Origin: Symsagittifera roscoffensis
Lineage: Eukaryota; Xenacoelomorpha; Acoela; Convolutidae
Direction of reading: 5' to 3'
Assembly: GCF_963678635.1 (NCBI RefSeq)
Contig: NC_087067.1
Location: forward strand, 496,001-560,000
DNA: 64,000 nt
The notes under the pieces are model-generated. The model saw only the letters and a program-made list of their open reading frames with translations. It did no database searches and was not told the DNA's origin. Below are positions 29,993 to 41,569 of this stretch, in pieces (within the stretch, counting starts at the first letter, position 1; every line of letters begins with the position of its first letter). Position numbers and translations under genes: made by a program.

Positions 29993-32803
29993 ATGTTTTT
30001 TTTTGAAGAGTTGGCTTCTTATGTTTGTTGAGGTTGGGCGGTTGATTTGGTAACCTAGGCTTGTCAATGCTTGTTGAAGTTTGGTTTATCAGAAGAGCTG
30101 ATTTTATTTTTTCTCTCTCTACTTCAGACTTTTTTGTATTTCTGCTTTCCCGTTTTTTTCAACAAGCTTCGTGAAATATTCCCCATAAATATATTGCGAG
30201 CATGATTTTGGCCGTAGAAGGTGTGGTGTGGATACTTTTACACCACAAAATTTAGAGAACCGAAAGAAATGAAAACAGGGAATTTTGTACCTTAAAACTG
30301 AAATTTGTCATGGCCTAATTAGTTCCTACGTCAGCTGTTGCTATAACAATCAAACAATGTGAACTGACTTTTTACTTCTAAAACTTTGCAGATTGGATAA
30401 AAAGGATAATAGCCGTCCTATACGGGCAAAAATTAATCCAAGCTAAGATTTTGAAACTTGAAGCCCATTGAGAGCCAGCAAATTTTGAAGTACAAAGTTG
30501 AATCAAAATTGAAACAAAATTAAACGATTCCTTTTATGGTTGGGGTGGTTTTTATAATGTCAATTTTCGAACTTTTAACTGAGCATTTTTAGACAATTTT
30601 TCTCTTTACCATCTGAAAAATATTTTTGTTCTGAGCTCAAATTCAAAAAGATATTTCACCTGTGATCAGGTTTCATAAAATTATAAGAGTTTGAAATTGC
30701 TACTTTGGCTAGTTGCGAATAATTAACACACGATATATTTGCGTGCTTATACGCGTGAGCGGCGGGTTAAAGTGATCCCAATTAAACTGAGATAAGTCGT
30801 TTCCTCGTATTATTTGGATACAAGACTTTAGATGCATCTCTTTAAGCGGGTGGTCGATCAACCGAAAAAAAAAGATAACTCTTTTCTTTTTTTATTACAA
30901 TGTCAATTTTTCAACCAATTTTATTTTGAATTGGCCTTAAAGTGCAGTCGGAACATTCAGGGATTCTCATTCATAACAAATGCGATTAACATTTTGACCG
31001 ACTCGACCAAAAAATGATATTTTTTGACCATCTCAACCCAGGCTCGATATGCTTCGACCGACTCGATCCATGCAGTTTACCTTTCGACTATTTTCGACTG
31101 AGGAAGGACATTTCGACCAAGTTCGACCGAAGAAAAACGTTGCGACTGAATTTGACCGAGGATTTTTTTGAACGCGATGAATGTCGACAAAGAAAAAACA
31201 TATCGAATGTGTTTTTGAAACCATAAGCAGGCCTTCTCTTGGCGGTTCTATATACTAATAGCAAATATGCTGCTCTAGCTAACTGTATTTTAAAAGTCTT
31301 AAGAATTACAAAAATACACAGGTTCGCGTTCTTGGTGCGTTTTTGTTTGTGTTTGACTTCATGTTTCGACTTCGTGTTGGTTTTTATGTTTCGACCAACT
31401 CGACTTTATGTTTTGACTTTGTGTTCGACTTTATTGTCTTGTTACCGTGTATAATTGTTCCGTCATTGTTGCGTAACTCACTACAAGGTTGATAACTACA
31501 CTTAAGTGAGCAATAGAATTCTTTTTTTTTTTCAAAAATTTTGGTTAAAAACCCATTTTGTACATATGTGTGGTGCGATGATGAGCTAGTTCTGCTATCC
31601 GTGCCTTTCCACCCATCATTTCGTTCAAAAGTCTACAGTGATGTGAGGTCATGCATCACGTGTACTTGTTGATTGATTCTGATGCATCAGCTGGCATAGC
31701 AGCCCAGAACAATATACAAACACCTAATCGCTCAGCTTCCTATTCTGTTCTGACCTCCTTTGCCGAAGAGTGGGAAACCATTTTGCATTCAGGTCCCTTT
31801 TCTCCAACTCATTTTGACTAACTCAAAAAATGCCCCAAGGGGGGTCCGTTTTCAAGCATTTTTGGCTGTGATTTGGTTTCTAAAACTTTTTTCAAATCTG
31901 TCATTGGTGAAAATGAATGATTTGGCGCTCTTTGATCCCTGGACCAGTTCGCTGGACCAGCAGTAACTATCTTTGGCAGGTCATCCCACTTTCACAATCC
32001 CGGAAGATGGAAAAAGTTTCCGGTTCATTTATGATACACTCTTATTTATAACTTTTAAGTTGGACAAGCACATGATGAGCTATGTTGACTACTTTTGGCA
32101 TTTAGCAGCTGTAAAGTAGTCGTGGCCTCGTTCAATTTATTTTGCTTCGCTTTCCAATCGTGTCATTTTTGTTTGCAAGCAACGGCCATGGAACAAATGT
32201 AAATAGCATTTTGAAGTTTGCTGTTTTACAATTTGCGAAAGCAAATTTGAACTTAACCTGACAAATATTATATCTCCCATTTTGTGCTCCTTAATTGGAA
32301 GTAATCATTGCATTAGATACACAAACAAAAACTTTGAAACTCAGTCATCTGTTCTGTAGATCAACTTTCCGCCTCATTTTGCCCAAACTCAAATTTGAAT
32401 AAGACGTTGCAAAACGATTGGGATGGAATCTACCATGCAAATTTTGGTGCTGTCATTTTTTGGTAAGTAGCGACCCCTTCCAAATGGCAAGGGGGCATAT
32501 TCGTTACATCTGGGAGCAACATGAAATGTGCGTAAAGAAGCTATCAATGCGATTTTTGGAAATTTTTCGAGACCAGGTTTGAATAGACAGAGATTAGTTG
32601 CTTTGACTTATCGACCAGCGAATATGTGAACTTTTTTCAGTATAAAAAATAATATAAGTCTGAGATAAAAGCGTCTTCGGTCTTCGATTACCAATAAAAG
32701 ACTTGTTGTTCGAAAACTGAGGGTGTGAAAGAATTTTGGAATCGTGTTTTTTTCATGAACCAAATCAACGTCGAGCAAGATTAAGAGGTAAATCATATTA
32801 AAT

Positions 32804-33150
32804 CAGGGGCGTATTTAGGGAAGGGGCTGCAGTCGATTCCCCCCTTTGTACTATTTTGAAATATCCATTTTGGGTGACGGACCCTAAAATTTTTCTCAAA
32901 GGGCCTTCGGCGCCATTATATACTAATTTTGAGTGAAGAGCTTGCGCCAAAAAAACGCAACTTTTTTTGGTCAAAATCTTCCAAAAAATGTCTTGTGGCG
33001 CAGCTTTGTGGCGTTTTTTTTTCAAAATTTTGCCTGCCGCGCTGAAAATTTGGTCAAAAAAAGGACTTTTAGTGCGCTTTGGGAGAACTCGGAAAATAAA
33101 TTTGGTCGACCTAAAAAAGTCAACAAAATTTTGAAACTTTTTTGCAAATC
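32804..33150. repeat. hAT-like MITE-family fragment
   Basis: Starts CAGGGGCGTATTTAGGG, matching the terminal repeat of the element at 40874-41271, and carries the TTTGTACTATTTTGAAATATCC and GGCGCCATT blocks. The right end is lost in a C tract. Confidence 0.6.
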
Positions 33151-33456
33151 CACCCCCCCCCCCTATTTTTTATTCATATTTTCCCCCTTTATCTTCATCA
33201 ACGTTTTCTTTTCGCGATTACTGGGATTTGACTTGAAAAAATTAAAAAGTATGAAGAGCCATCCTCCATTTTTCATTTTTTGTTCAAACATTGTTCCAAA
33301 AAATCGTTCGACAATTACGTCAGTAAAAAAAACTTAATGATTTGTTCTAAAACTTAATTAACATGTTATTTACTAAATTCTGAAGCTTTTATAGGCGTAG
33401 CCTGTCCTCGGAACATTCTGTGCTACTTGCGCAGCAAGCGTGTCCTTGTTTTTCAG

Positions 33457-35101
33457 CGCTGTTTTTAACTTGACATTTTTGCTTTCCTTAGTCGTCGCTG
33501 TAGTATCTCAAACGTGGCTGGGCACAGCTGTTTCTGACGAAACCGAAGGCGACAACTCCGAACATGACTCATCCCCATTCGACGACATAGACCCCAGCTC
33601 GGATTTGTACAAAAAACTCAAGGAACAGTCTGAGAAATTCATTCCTGGGCGATCATTCGACGAAGCCAACTTTGACGATGAACACTTTGCTAATTATGAT
33701 CCTTACGTTGACGGAAGGTACCCTGCCGAAGCTGACCGCTTCTTCGACCCAGATCGATACCCTGCCAAAGGTCATTACGGGGCAAAGTATGATGATTCAT
33801 ACGAGCCATATGCACCGTATGACTATAACTATGATTCACGCGGTCCATACCCAGGAGGTCTGAGCAGCAACCCGTATCATTCTTCGTCGCCTTGCTCAAA
33901 CCTTCCTGGTGGATTGACTCGAATGGCCACAGGTGTCGACATCACCAAGTTGGAACTCTTTAACATCGAATCAAATCAACCCGGAGGCTTCAAGGGTCCC
34001 ATTATAGACTTCTCGTGCGAAGAGGGTAAAATGTGGACCAACTCCTATAATTCCAGAACATACCAGGTTCCCGATGAGATCTGGAAGATTGACAACGTTC
34101 CAGGGGAGTCTATCAACCGCGTTGCAACTGTGTTTCGGTCGTATGAGGAAATTAAACAGTATCTTCTAGAAATGACTGGTCTAGAGGAGAAAAACGGAAT
34201 GTTTTCTCTGAGCAAAAGTTTCAGCGAGCTTACCAAAGAAGTTGAGCTAGACTCTAAAATGATCGTCGATGTCACTTCTCATTTGTTCAACACGGAAATT
34301 ATGATGGAACCGCATCAGACAATTCCACTGGGATTCCATGTCGAGAGCTTCTTGGCAACTCTTGCCGACGATTACGAAGACGAGCCAGAAGGGTATGAAG
34401 AATTCATAGAGACGTTCGGAACCCATTACTACTCCTCCGCAACGGTCGGACCCTTCATCCGAAATCAGTTCTCAGTTTCGGAAAAGTATTATTTGGAACA
34501 CAATGAGGCGAACATCAAGCAAGAGAGTTTGAATTGGTTCACGAACTGGTATGATTCTCATGCTAATAAAAAGACGGCTAAACTGAACATCGATAAGAAT
34601 TTCGAAGCGAGTACAGTTTTAAGAGCGGAGATTTACGGAGGACAGAGTGAAATCTTTGAAGACAAAGGAGTTGACGGCTGGTTGGAAACAGCGGTTGATG
34701 TGCCCACAATTTTCAAAGGAAAACTTACACCAATTTCCAACCTAATTGACGACCCCAGGATCAAAGCGTCCATGGAACGGGCTGTTCAAATTCACCTGGA
34801 CCGCGCATTTTTAACTGAACTAAAAGAGGGTCTGGAAATAACTGAGAAAAAGTACCAAAAGGGAAAAATTCAGAACTTAGTCAAGATCCACGAGGAAGTT
34901 CAAAAAATGGCCAAGAGTAAAGTTTTGGATCACGATTTGTTGACAATGTGGGGCAAAACTGTCAAGTCCAGTTTGGCGGTTCCCAAATGGTGGCAACAAA
35001 CTTACCTTTGCTACAAGTACAGCAACGATGTGCAGAATAAATATTGTAGTGGACCTACTCCGACGTGCGCCCCTGTGAACCAATTCACGGAATTGTACCA
35101 G
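33457..35101 (+). CDS. secreted MACPF-domain protein, exon with MACPF core
   Basis: The upstream boundary is an excellent acceptor (TGTCCTTGTTTTTCAG at 33441-33456) and there is no in-frame ATG near it, so the initiator is probably in an unseen upstream exon. The first codons give a hydrophobic signal-like stretch (FNLTFLLSLVVAVVS). An acidic Asp/Tyr/Pro-rich linker follows, then a membrane-attack-complex/perforin domain; the signature FGTHYY sits at about residues 326-331 counted from 33440. MACPF proteins form pores or act as secreted non-lytic factors; which applies here is unknown. The exon ends CAG|GCAAGT, a GC-type donor, in phase 0 with the 38233 exon. Reading on to 35176 would give a stop inside the intron. 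Confidence 0.85.
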
Positions 35102-36734
35102 GCAAGTCCTCTTTTGCCCAACCAATTATTGTTTAAGGGTCTTCTAGCAACTCGTATTGCTTCTTCAAGTCTTTAGTTTACTCTTTGGTCTGAAGATTTG
35201 AAGTTTTGAGCCCCCCTCCCCCTCGCCACACAAAACCATATGCTACTTTGACATGTAAATAGTTTGTTCACTTTGTCTGATTGTAAGCACACACAAGAGA
35301 TTTTGACGGATTATCTAAACGAAGCTTCAATTTTCCAATTCTTGAAGGTTACTTACAAGAAGCAGCGAAAAAAGTAAATGACTATTGTAAAAAATCATAT
35401 TGTAAATGGAAAAAGAAAAACAATTGAAAGTGTTTTTTTTAGGTCGACCAATTTGATTTTCCGAGCTCTTCGAAAATTACAAGGACCCTATTTTGTCAAA
35501 GGTTTCTGCGCGATAGGCAAACTTTTGAAAAAAAAACGGGCTTAAAATGACGTTTTGAGCACTTTCAAAAATATTTGACTTAAGAATTGCTTTTATATTG
35601 GCGCCGAAAGCGCCTTTAGAAAACTTTTGATGTTGGCTAGTCAAAAATGGATCTTGTAAACTTAAATCAAAGGGAGGACCCTTTGGAAAAACTTAGCAAC
35701 CAGAAACGTGGGGAGGGGAGCTGTCAACTGTTTCAAACTAAGTAAATACGATAGAAAAAAGTATCATAGGGGAGTACCATTTATGCTCAGTCAGTGAGCT
35801 GCGTCTATATGAAACACAAAATATTTTGGCCAACATATTACGTCGTTCATTGTCATCATCATCATCATCATCATCCTTGAGTTTTACACCATTTTCTGGT
35901 TTTCGACGATAATTTATTGTTCAGTTCTGATGTTGTCGAACCCAGTAGAGAAAAGAAGTCGTCTGAAGCTACTTATATCTTGCACAGAGCCTGACACGGA
36001 CGTTGTTCCATCTCTGTAAGAAGTATTTTGCCCAAGAAATATGCTGAAATATGCACAAAGCCCGAGGAGGCTTTTGTTGCCACACAGAAGAGCAGGAACT
36101 TGCCCAGCCCAGTAATAATGTGATTTGAGGTCAAAACCTAAGACGACCAATGTTGCATTACTGAATTGAATAGCTAGAAAAACCTAAGGCGGTACTTTGA
36201 GAGCAAACAGGTGTTTTGAAAGACTTGAATGCGGCCATTTCAATTTAAGAAAGAATAAGTACATTTAGAAGTTCGAAGCCATAAAGGAGCTAATCATGAT
36301 AATGAACAAATATAGAGCATTTCCAAGTTCAATTTTTAACACAGATAACTAATGACAAACGTTTAGAAGATAAAAAAGATCAGAAACTGATAACAAGGTC
36401 GAATATTTAACAGCAACAAGAGGCTTTAAGCGGCAATCACTCACAAAAATGAATTCAGCAAATTACAAGTAGAATATACGCAAGAAAATGATTTAAATAG
36501 TTACATATATAACAAGACTGCTCGTATCAGGGCAAAGCCCTGAATTTTCCGACTGCTTTTTAAGGTTTATGGAGCAGCAGTAATAACTTAAAAAAATAAA
36601 TGTAATAAAATAAAATTGAAAAAACATTTTTTCTAAAATTTGAAATTTTTTAAATGAAAATCATCCCCCCACACGCCATATAAGGTGCAAAAGAATAGAT
36701 TTTGCTCCTTGTAACAAATAAATTATAGCAAATA

Positions 36735-36850
36735 AGCTTCGTTAAATCAATTTGGAACAATTTCTAAGACGGATTAACTCTCCGCTTACCCGCTTACGCG
36801 TTAATAGCGCGAAATATATCGCGCGTTAATTGTCCCAAATTGGTCAAAAT
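36735..36850 (-). repeat. dispersed repeat with AATTAATGCG core
   Basis: Reverse-strand relative of 600-715; contains AAGACGGATTAACTCTCCGC and a near palindrome GCGCGAAATATATCGCGCG. Confidence 0.5.
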
Positions 36851-37354
36851 GGCAATCTTTAAACTCCCATAACTTTACGAAAAAAGATCACAGGTGACAT
36901 ATCTTTTCAAATTTGAGCTCAAGACAACAATACATTTCGAATGATAAAAAAAATTCTGTCAAAAGTGGCTAGTTAAAAAGTCGAAATTTGTCTGAAGAAA
37001 AAAAAAACCCACACCGAGCACAAATATTTCGTTACTTTCGTATCGAAAGTCGAAACAACAATGAAAAACTTTTTATCTAGTTGATGATGCTAACCTAAAA
37101 AAGTGACTAAAAACTCAGAAAACTAGCCAAACTATGACTCGGAAACGACTTAAAACACGAATTGAATTTTTTCAATTCTTAAGAGAATTTTTGAAAGTTT
37201 AAAAATCTTGACTTTAAAAGTCTCAATAATTAATTTCACACAACTAAATGACTTTACCTTTGTCTTAATGCTTGAGTGTAGAGAAATGAGTTTATTTGGT
37301 GAATTGCAAGACAAAGAAATAAAAAAGAAAAAGCAAAAAAAAAAAAAAATCTGG

Positions 37355-37650
37355 TTCCCGGGTCGAGATCCCGCTCTAAAACCGCTCAAGATTTGAGCGG
37401 TTTGAGCGGTTTTCCAGCAAGATTTGAGCGGTTTGAGCGGTTTGGGCGGTTTGGGCGGTTTGGGCGGTTTTTTTGGAAAAGCCGCTCAAACCGCTCAAAT
37501 CTTGCTTAAAAAACCGCTCAAATCATGCTTAAAAAACCGCTCAAAAACCGCTCATTTCTTGCGGTGATTTTTGAACGGTTTTTCAAGCAAGATTTGAGCG
37601 GTTTTTGAGCGGTTTTTGAGCGGTCTTCCCGGGTCGAGGTCCCAGACTCA
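37355..37650. repeat. CCGCTCAAA inverted/tandem array, left part
   Basis: Dozens of GAGCGGTTT / AAACCGCTC words in both orientations, able to fold on themselves. Bounded on each side by CCCGGGTCGAGATCCC and CCCGGGTCGAGGTCCC, which look like tRNA B boxes. Confidence 0.8.
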
Positions 37651-37829
37651 ACGTTTCGCTTCTCTGCAAAACTGGAACGAACACGTCCATCCAGGGGCGA
37701 CCAATATGTAGTAATTTTCCAAAAAAAAAACCCAAAAACAGCATTTTTGACCAGTATATTTGTTGTGCATGTCTAAAACATTGAACATATTCAGTAGAAC
37801 AAATACAGCGAATATTAAGCTTCCATTAA

Positions 37830-37902
37830 GTCCGCATAGACTAACGGATAAGGCGTCTGACTTCGGATCAGAAGATTGGGGGTTCGAATCCCTCTGTGGT
37901 CG
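37830..37902 (+). tRNA. tRNA-Arg (anticodon TCG)
   Basis: 73 nt. The anticodon arm TCTGA-CTTCGGA-TCAGA gives anticodon TCG, the T arm is GGGGGTTCGAATCCCTC, and the A-box region is TAGACTAACGGATAAGG. A T-run follows. One acceptor pair (position 2 with 71) is T-T, so it may be slightly decayed. It sits inside the large MACPF intron, same strand, between two blocks of CCGCTCAAA repeats. Confidence 0.85.
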
Positions 37903-37909
37903 ACTTTTT

Positions 37910-38100
37910 ATTATTAAATCTTGCGCCGTTTTTGAGCGATTTTTTTAGATAAACCGCTCAAAACCGTTCAAATCTTGCGCGGTTTTCGAGCGTTTTTTTT
38001 AGATAAGCCGTTCAAAAACCGCTCAAACCGCTCCTTTTGAAGCAAGATTTTGAGCGTAATTGTCTAAATAAACCGCTCAAACCGCTCAAATCTTGCTTCA
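37910..38100. repeat. CCGCTCAAA array, right part
   Basis: Further AAACCGCTCAAATCTTGC and reverse words on the other side of the tRNA gene, fading out before exon 2 of the MACPF gene. Confidence 0.75.
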
Positions 38101-38232
38101 AATTAGGTGAAAAATCTCGACTCGGGTTTCTATGAACAAGTTTATGATTTTTCAATGAGGCCCCAACGGGCCATTCTGCTTAACTCGAGTGCTCTCTTCA
38201 AGTGCTCTCTCATACAATTTGTTCACATTCAG

Positions 38233-38438
38233 GATTGGTCGAGGAAAGCGGGCGGGTGTCACATGCAGTGGGGTTTGTTCACACACCCCGAGGCAGATGA
38301 TTGGTTCAAAAATGTGGAGTTCTGTTTCCGCTTCTCGTCCGAAGGAGACGTCAGTCAGTGTGGGGATGGAAAGGCTAAGGAGATCTGCACGAAAGTGAAC
38401 CACTACAGTCCAGAGTACTATGATCACACCGACAGAAG
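38233..38438 (+). CDS. MACPF gene, C-terminal Cys-rich module exon A
   Basis: Acceptor TTTGTTCACATTCAG, donor AAG|GTGTGA; enters in phase 0 and leaves with two bases over, matching the next exon exactly. It encodes a compact module with G-G-C-H-M-Q-W, then a D-D-W-F-K-N-V-E-F-C block and further cysteines. The same pattern recurs in the next exon, so this is a duplicated module. No domain name recognised. The open frame running on to 38496 is intron read-through. Confidence 0.75.
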
Positions 38439-39156
38439 GTGTGAACCGGTTTTCATTTCGAGGCCAAACTGTGCACTGGATAGGCGCACAATTTAGTGTT
38501 TGTATGTCTCTAGAATCCAGAGACAAATCTTTAAACATTAAGTTTTGTCGGAGCGATCAAAGAAAAATTAAAGACCAAAAGCAGAAAAGAGAGCGTGTCT
38601 TGGTCGCGGAATTCACTTGCTTTGGCCTCAAACCGTTTAAAAATTAATTGGGCGCAATTCAATTTGGCAAATGAGATGAGACTTTATTGCCATATCTCAA
38701 TAAGTAATTTGAGATTTAGTACACCCTGTAGTTTGTCACGCAGCCTATTTTCGGCTGGAAAGGCTCATATTTAAAGTTGATCCTCCAAAAATGTGGAAAA
38801 CAATAGGGTCTTTGTATCATTTTTAAGGGCCCGGAAAATCTATTTGGCCGACCTAAGAATGTCGACTAAAAACTCTAAATATTTTGAAATGACCTCATCA
38901 AATAATCTTTGAGCTGCCCGATCATACCTGATTGAAAGATTTTCTAAACAAAGACTTTCAAAATTGACGAACTTTGCTGACACTAATGAAATATCCCAAA
39001 GATTGCTCATTTCATAGCAAAAAAAAGAAGACTTCATAACATGAAAATAGTTTCCCTTACGCAAACTTTCTTGCACCCTGTTGGATCTTTTTTTCCGTCC
39101 ACTGTTTGTTTGCATCCAGAGTTTTTTTTGCATCCAGTGTTTTTTTTTGCATGCAG

Positions 39157-39253
39157 GAAAGGAGGCTGTCAAATGCAGTGGAAGATATACGCCAAAAACA
39201 CAGACCTCATTCCTGCCTGGTTCGCCAACACTAAACTGTGCTACATGTACAAG
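39157..39253 (+). CDS. MACPF gene, C-terminal Cys-rich module exon B
   Basis: Acceptor TTTTTTTTGCATGCAG, perfect donor AAG|GTAAGT. 97 bases: one base completes the split Arg codon from exon A and the rest is in frame. It encodes K-G-G-C-Q-M-Q-W and P-A-W-F-A-N-T-K-L-C, the same motif spacing as exon A. Confidence 0.8.
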
Positions 39254-39589
39254 GTAAGTCATTTCATCTCATCCATAACCGCAATCTGGTAGGGGCGTAA
39301 TAGCGGAATTTGAAGTGTTTTCGAAAGTTTCATAGTATTCGCTTGGTGATTATTAACTTTGCATTTACCGTCTACCAGACACATTGTGGCAGATATCAAA
39401 GAGAAAAGAAAGCTTTTTTGAAAAAATTGTTCATGACACTGTTTGTTTTAAGTTATGAAGAGTGATTTACAGATGAATCCTAGCTTTTCGTATATCCATA
39501 TTCTTCAGGAGTGGAAAATATGGATAGTATATCAATATTTTTTCTAGGAATTTCCTAGGGGGTTTGGAAATTGCTTTTCGCCTTTCTCA

Positions 39590-39845
39590 GCGATCCCAGA
39601 ACACTATAAAGAACCAATTTTGAGTAAAATTTTTTGCCTAAAAAACAGGTCAAAAAGGCCGTTCTTGGGTACTTTTTCAAAAATTATGACCAAAAAATTG
39701 CGTTTTTTGGTGGCGCACGCTCGCCCTTTAGGTTTGTATGTCATAAATCAACACAAAAGGGGAGACCCTTTGGTTGGCGAGGGTTTGAATCTCTGAAGCA
39801 GATCTTCCTGACCCCATCACACCCCCTCCTAAATCCGCCCTTCGT
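39590..39845. repeat. hAT-like MITE-family fragment in intron
   Basis: Blocks ATTGCGTTTTTTGGTGGCGC and CCCCTCCTAAATCCGCCCTT match the right half of 40874-41271. Lies between exon B and the last MACPF exon. Confidence 0.55.
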
Positions 39846-39879
39846 ATGTGTTTCTAAAAACCTGTCGCAATTCGCACAG

Positions 39880-40038
39880 GCACACATCAAAGGGAAGTCG
39901 AACCCGCGTGAGCTGAAGAGAGTGTGTTCATTCGTGAACGAATACACCCCCGCCTATTTGGATGACTCACACTTCCACACCTACCTGCGCTACACAGAGA
40001 ACTTCATCCAGTGGGGTTTGACTGATGTCCTCGGATGA
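39880..40038 (+). CDS. MACPF gene, terminal exon
   Basis: Acceptor CGCAATTCGCACAG, phase 0 as required, stop TGA at 40036-40038. It encodes the C-terminus with VCSFVNEYTPAYLDD and an ENFIQWGL ending; one Cys here may pair with those of the preceding exons. Codon use is more GC-rich than the flanks, as in the other MACPF exons. Confidence 0.8.
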   Translation, partial: AHIKGKSNPRELKRVCSFVNEYTPAYLDDSHFHTYLRYTENFIQWGLTDVLG

Positions 40039-40159
40039 AAGCGGAAGACACAAACTCAATATAACTGCAGCAAAAAAAAATATTATATTGGATTTAAAAT
40101 AGAATTGAGTTCTCGAAGTCTAATTATAATCTATTCTAATGGCACTTTTTTTGTAGTGC

Positions 40160-40440
40160 ACAGAATTGTGTTCACTCGCTTCTGGATTCCACAGACACAT
40201 TTTTGTTCCGACTTTGGAAGACTGTATATCAAACAAAATGAAAACCATGCTCATCAATGGCCTGGTCTTAAGTCATCTGCAGTATTCGGCGGTGATCCTG
40301 GCAACAATAGACATAAATCTTATGAGAACATGCAAAAAAAACAATTAAATTGGGCCGTCAAAGCCTGCTCTTATGAACGCAATTTTTTTTCTTCTGATGA
40401 ACTTGAAGCAAATGTTCTTAAATAGTCTTCTTGAAACCTA
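40160..40440 (+). pseudogene. LINE (non-LTR) reverse transcriptase relic
   Basis: A translation with M-K-T-M-L-I-N-G-L-V-L-S-H-L-Q-Y and, after a frame slip in an A run, QLNWAVKACSYERNFFSSDEL. This resembles the C-terminal thumb part of non-LTR reverse transcriptases. It is frameshifted and short. A second relic with the same NKMKTMLIN words is at 42785-42935. Confidence 0.45.
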
Positions 40441-40873
40441 GAATAACAACATAGAATATCAAAAAATTGTAGACAAATTAAGTCTCAGCAAAAACCGGCC
40501 TTAAACCGGAAAAGTGTCTAATCTTACCAAACTCAGGATTTTTTACTATCTTTGAACTAAGAAGCTCTTCTTCATCAAACGCCCTCACGGCAAGATAATT
40601 GATAAAAAGTGTTACTAGGAAAGGATTTCTGCTACCTATAAACATCCCACTCAAATACTTAAGCGACTTTGATTCTACGAATAAACCATCAACTAAGATC
40701 AGATACTACATTTGTTTGATCATTGTAAGAAGGACCCATGCTAAATGGCTGATGACAAAGTATGTCGAAAAGATTTTAGATTCATCTAATGAATGTCCAA
40801 TTTTGATAATATTATTCACTACAATAAAACTGAGCACTGCCTGTTTTTGTGTCATTTCTATAACTCTAACACA

Positions 40874-41271
40874 CAGAGGCGGATCTTGGATTTTTTCGAG
40901 GGGGGGGGGGGGGGGGATCGCATTTTCAAAAAAAAAATTTGAAGATTTTGAAGACCTTTTGTTTTGCCCCAATTTTGGCAAAATTTTCTGGGCCGCTGGC
41001 AAATTAAAAAAAACAGTCAAAACAGGCAATTTTAGGCACTTTTTGGAAAATTTTGACTAAAAAAATTGCGTTTTTTTGGCGCGCGCTCCCCTCAAAATTA
41101 GTAAATATTGGTGCCAAATTCGCCTTTAGAAAAATTTTAGGGTCGGTCAGCCAAAAATGGATTTCTTAAAAAGTACCAAAGGGGGAACCTTTGTGTCGAC
41201 AGGTGGTCGAATCCCTGAGGGGGGGGGGGGCGGGCTTCCGCCTTCCCCCTCCCCCCCTAAATCCGCCCCTG
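40874..41271. mobile_element. hAT-like MITE, 398 bp
   Basis: Left end CAGAGGCGGATCTTGGA, right end reverse complement CAGGGGCGGATTTAGG. It is flanked by 8-bp near-identical duplications CTAACACA (40866-40873) and CCAACACA (41272-41279). An 8-bp duplication and CAG-type ends are typical of hAT elements. No transposase. Open frames within it are not genes. Confidence 0.75.
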
Positions 41272-41569
41272 CCAACACACCAACGAGATATTTAGTGTTT
41301 GTTTTATTTTTTAACTTACCAAATTTCGTTCCTCACAGTCTAAAAACACCAAATTTTGAATTTCGTGGCATGAAATTTACGAGGGATAGAGCGAAGTAAT
41401 TTTTTTTATTTGATTAATTTTTCAACGAAAAGTTTTCAAATTAACCTTAAAGTGCAATCGGAACATTCAACACTTTGCCTTGAACTATGATCACTTTTTT
41501 CTAATTGTTTATTAATTCTCTTCAAAAAGAATAGTCTTAAGCTCAAGACTTTCGAAACCTTGATAGAAC

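Larger units (their letters stand above)
28406..33456. other. noncoding region with repeats
   Basis: No supportable gene. Contains a G-tract and hairpin near 29910-29992, a copy of the AATTAATGCG repeat near 30710-30795, a TTCGACC-type array at 31000-31450 and a hAT-like fragment at 32804-33150. The upstream exon(s) of the MACPF gene should lie in or before this region, but I could not identify them. Confidence 0.5.
35102..38232 (+). other. GC-AG intron of MACPF gene containing repeats and a tRNA gene
   Basis: 3,131 bases, starting GCAAGT and ending TTTGTTCACATTCAG. It contains a hAT-like fragment (about 35440-35715), a TCA microsatellite (35851-35873), a reverse copy of the AATTAATGCG repeat (36735-36850) and the CCGCTCAAA repeat array around tRNA-Arg (37355-38100). 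Confidence 0.65.

Noticed and set aside
35102..35176. C-terminus of a single-exon MACPF protein ending at 35176
   Set aside because: CAG|GCAAGT and exact phase agreement with the 38233 exon make read-through into an intron more likely.
37208..37396. Short ORF before the CCGCTCAAA array
   Set aside because: Lys-rich end comes from an A tract and the rest has no support.
40706..41029. Minus-strand ORF with poly-Pro
   Set aside because: Lies across the hAT-like MITE and its G tract; no domain and no splice support.
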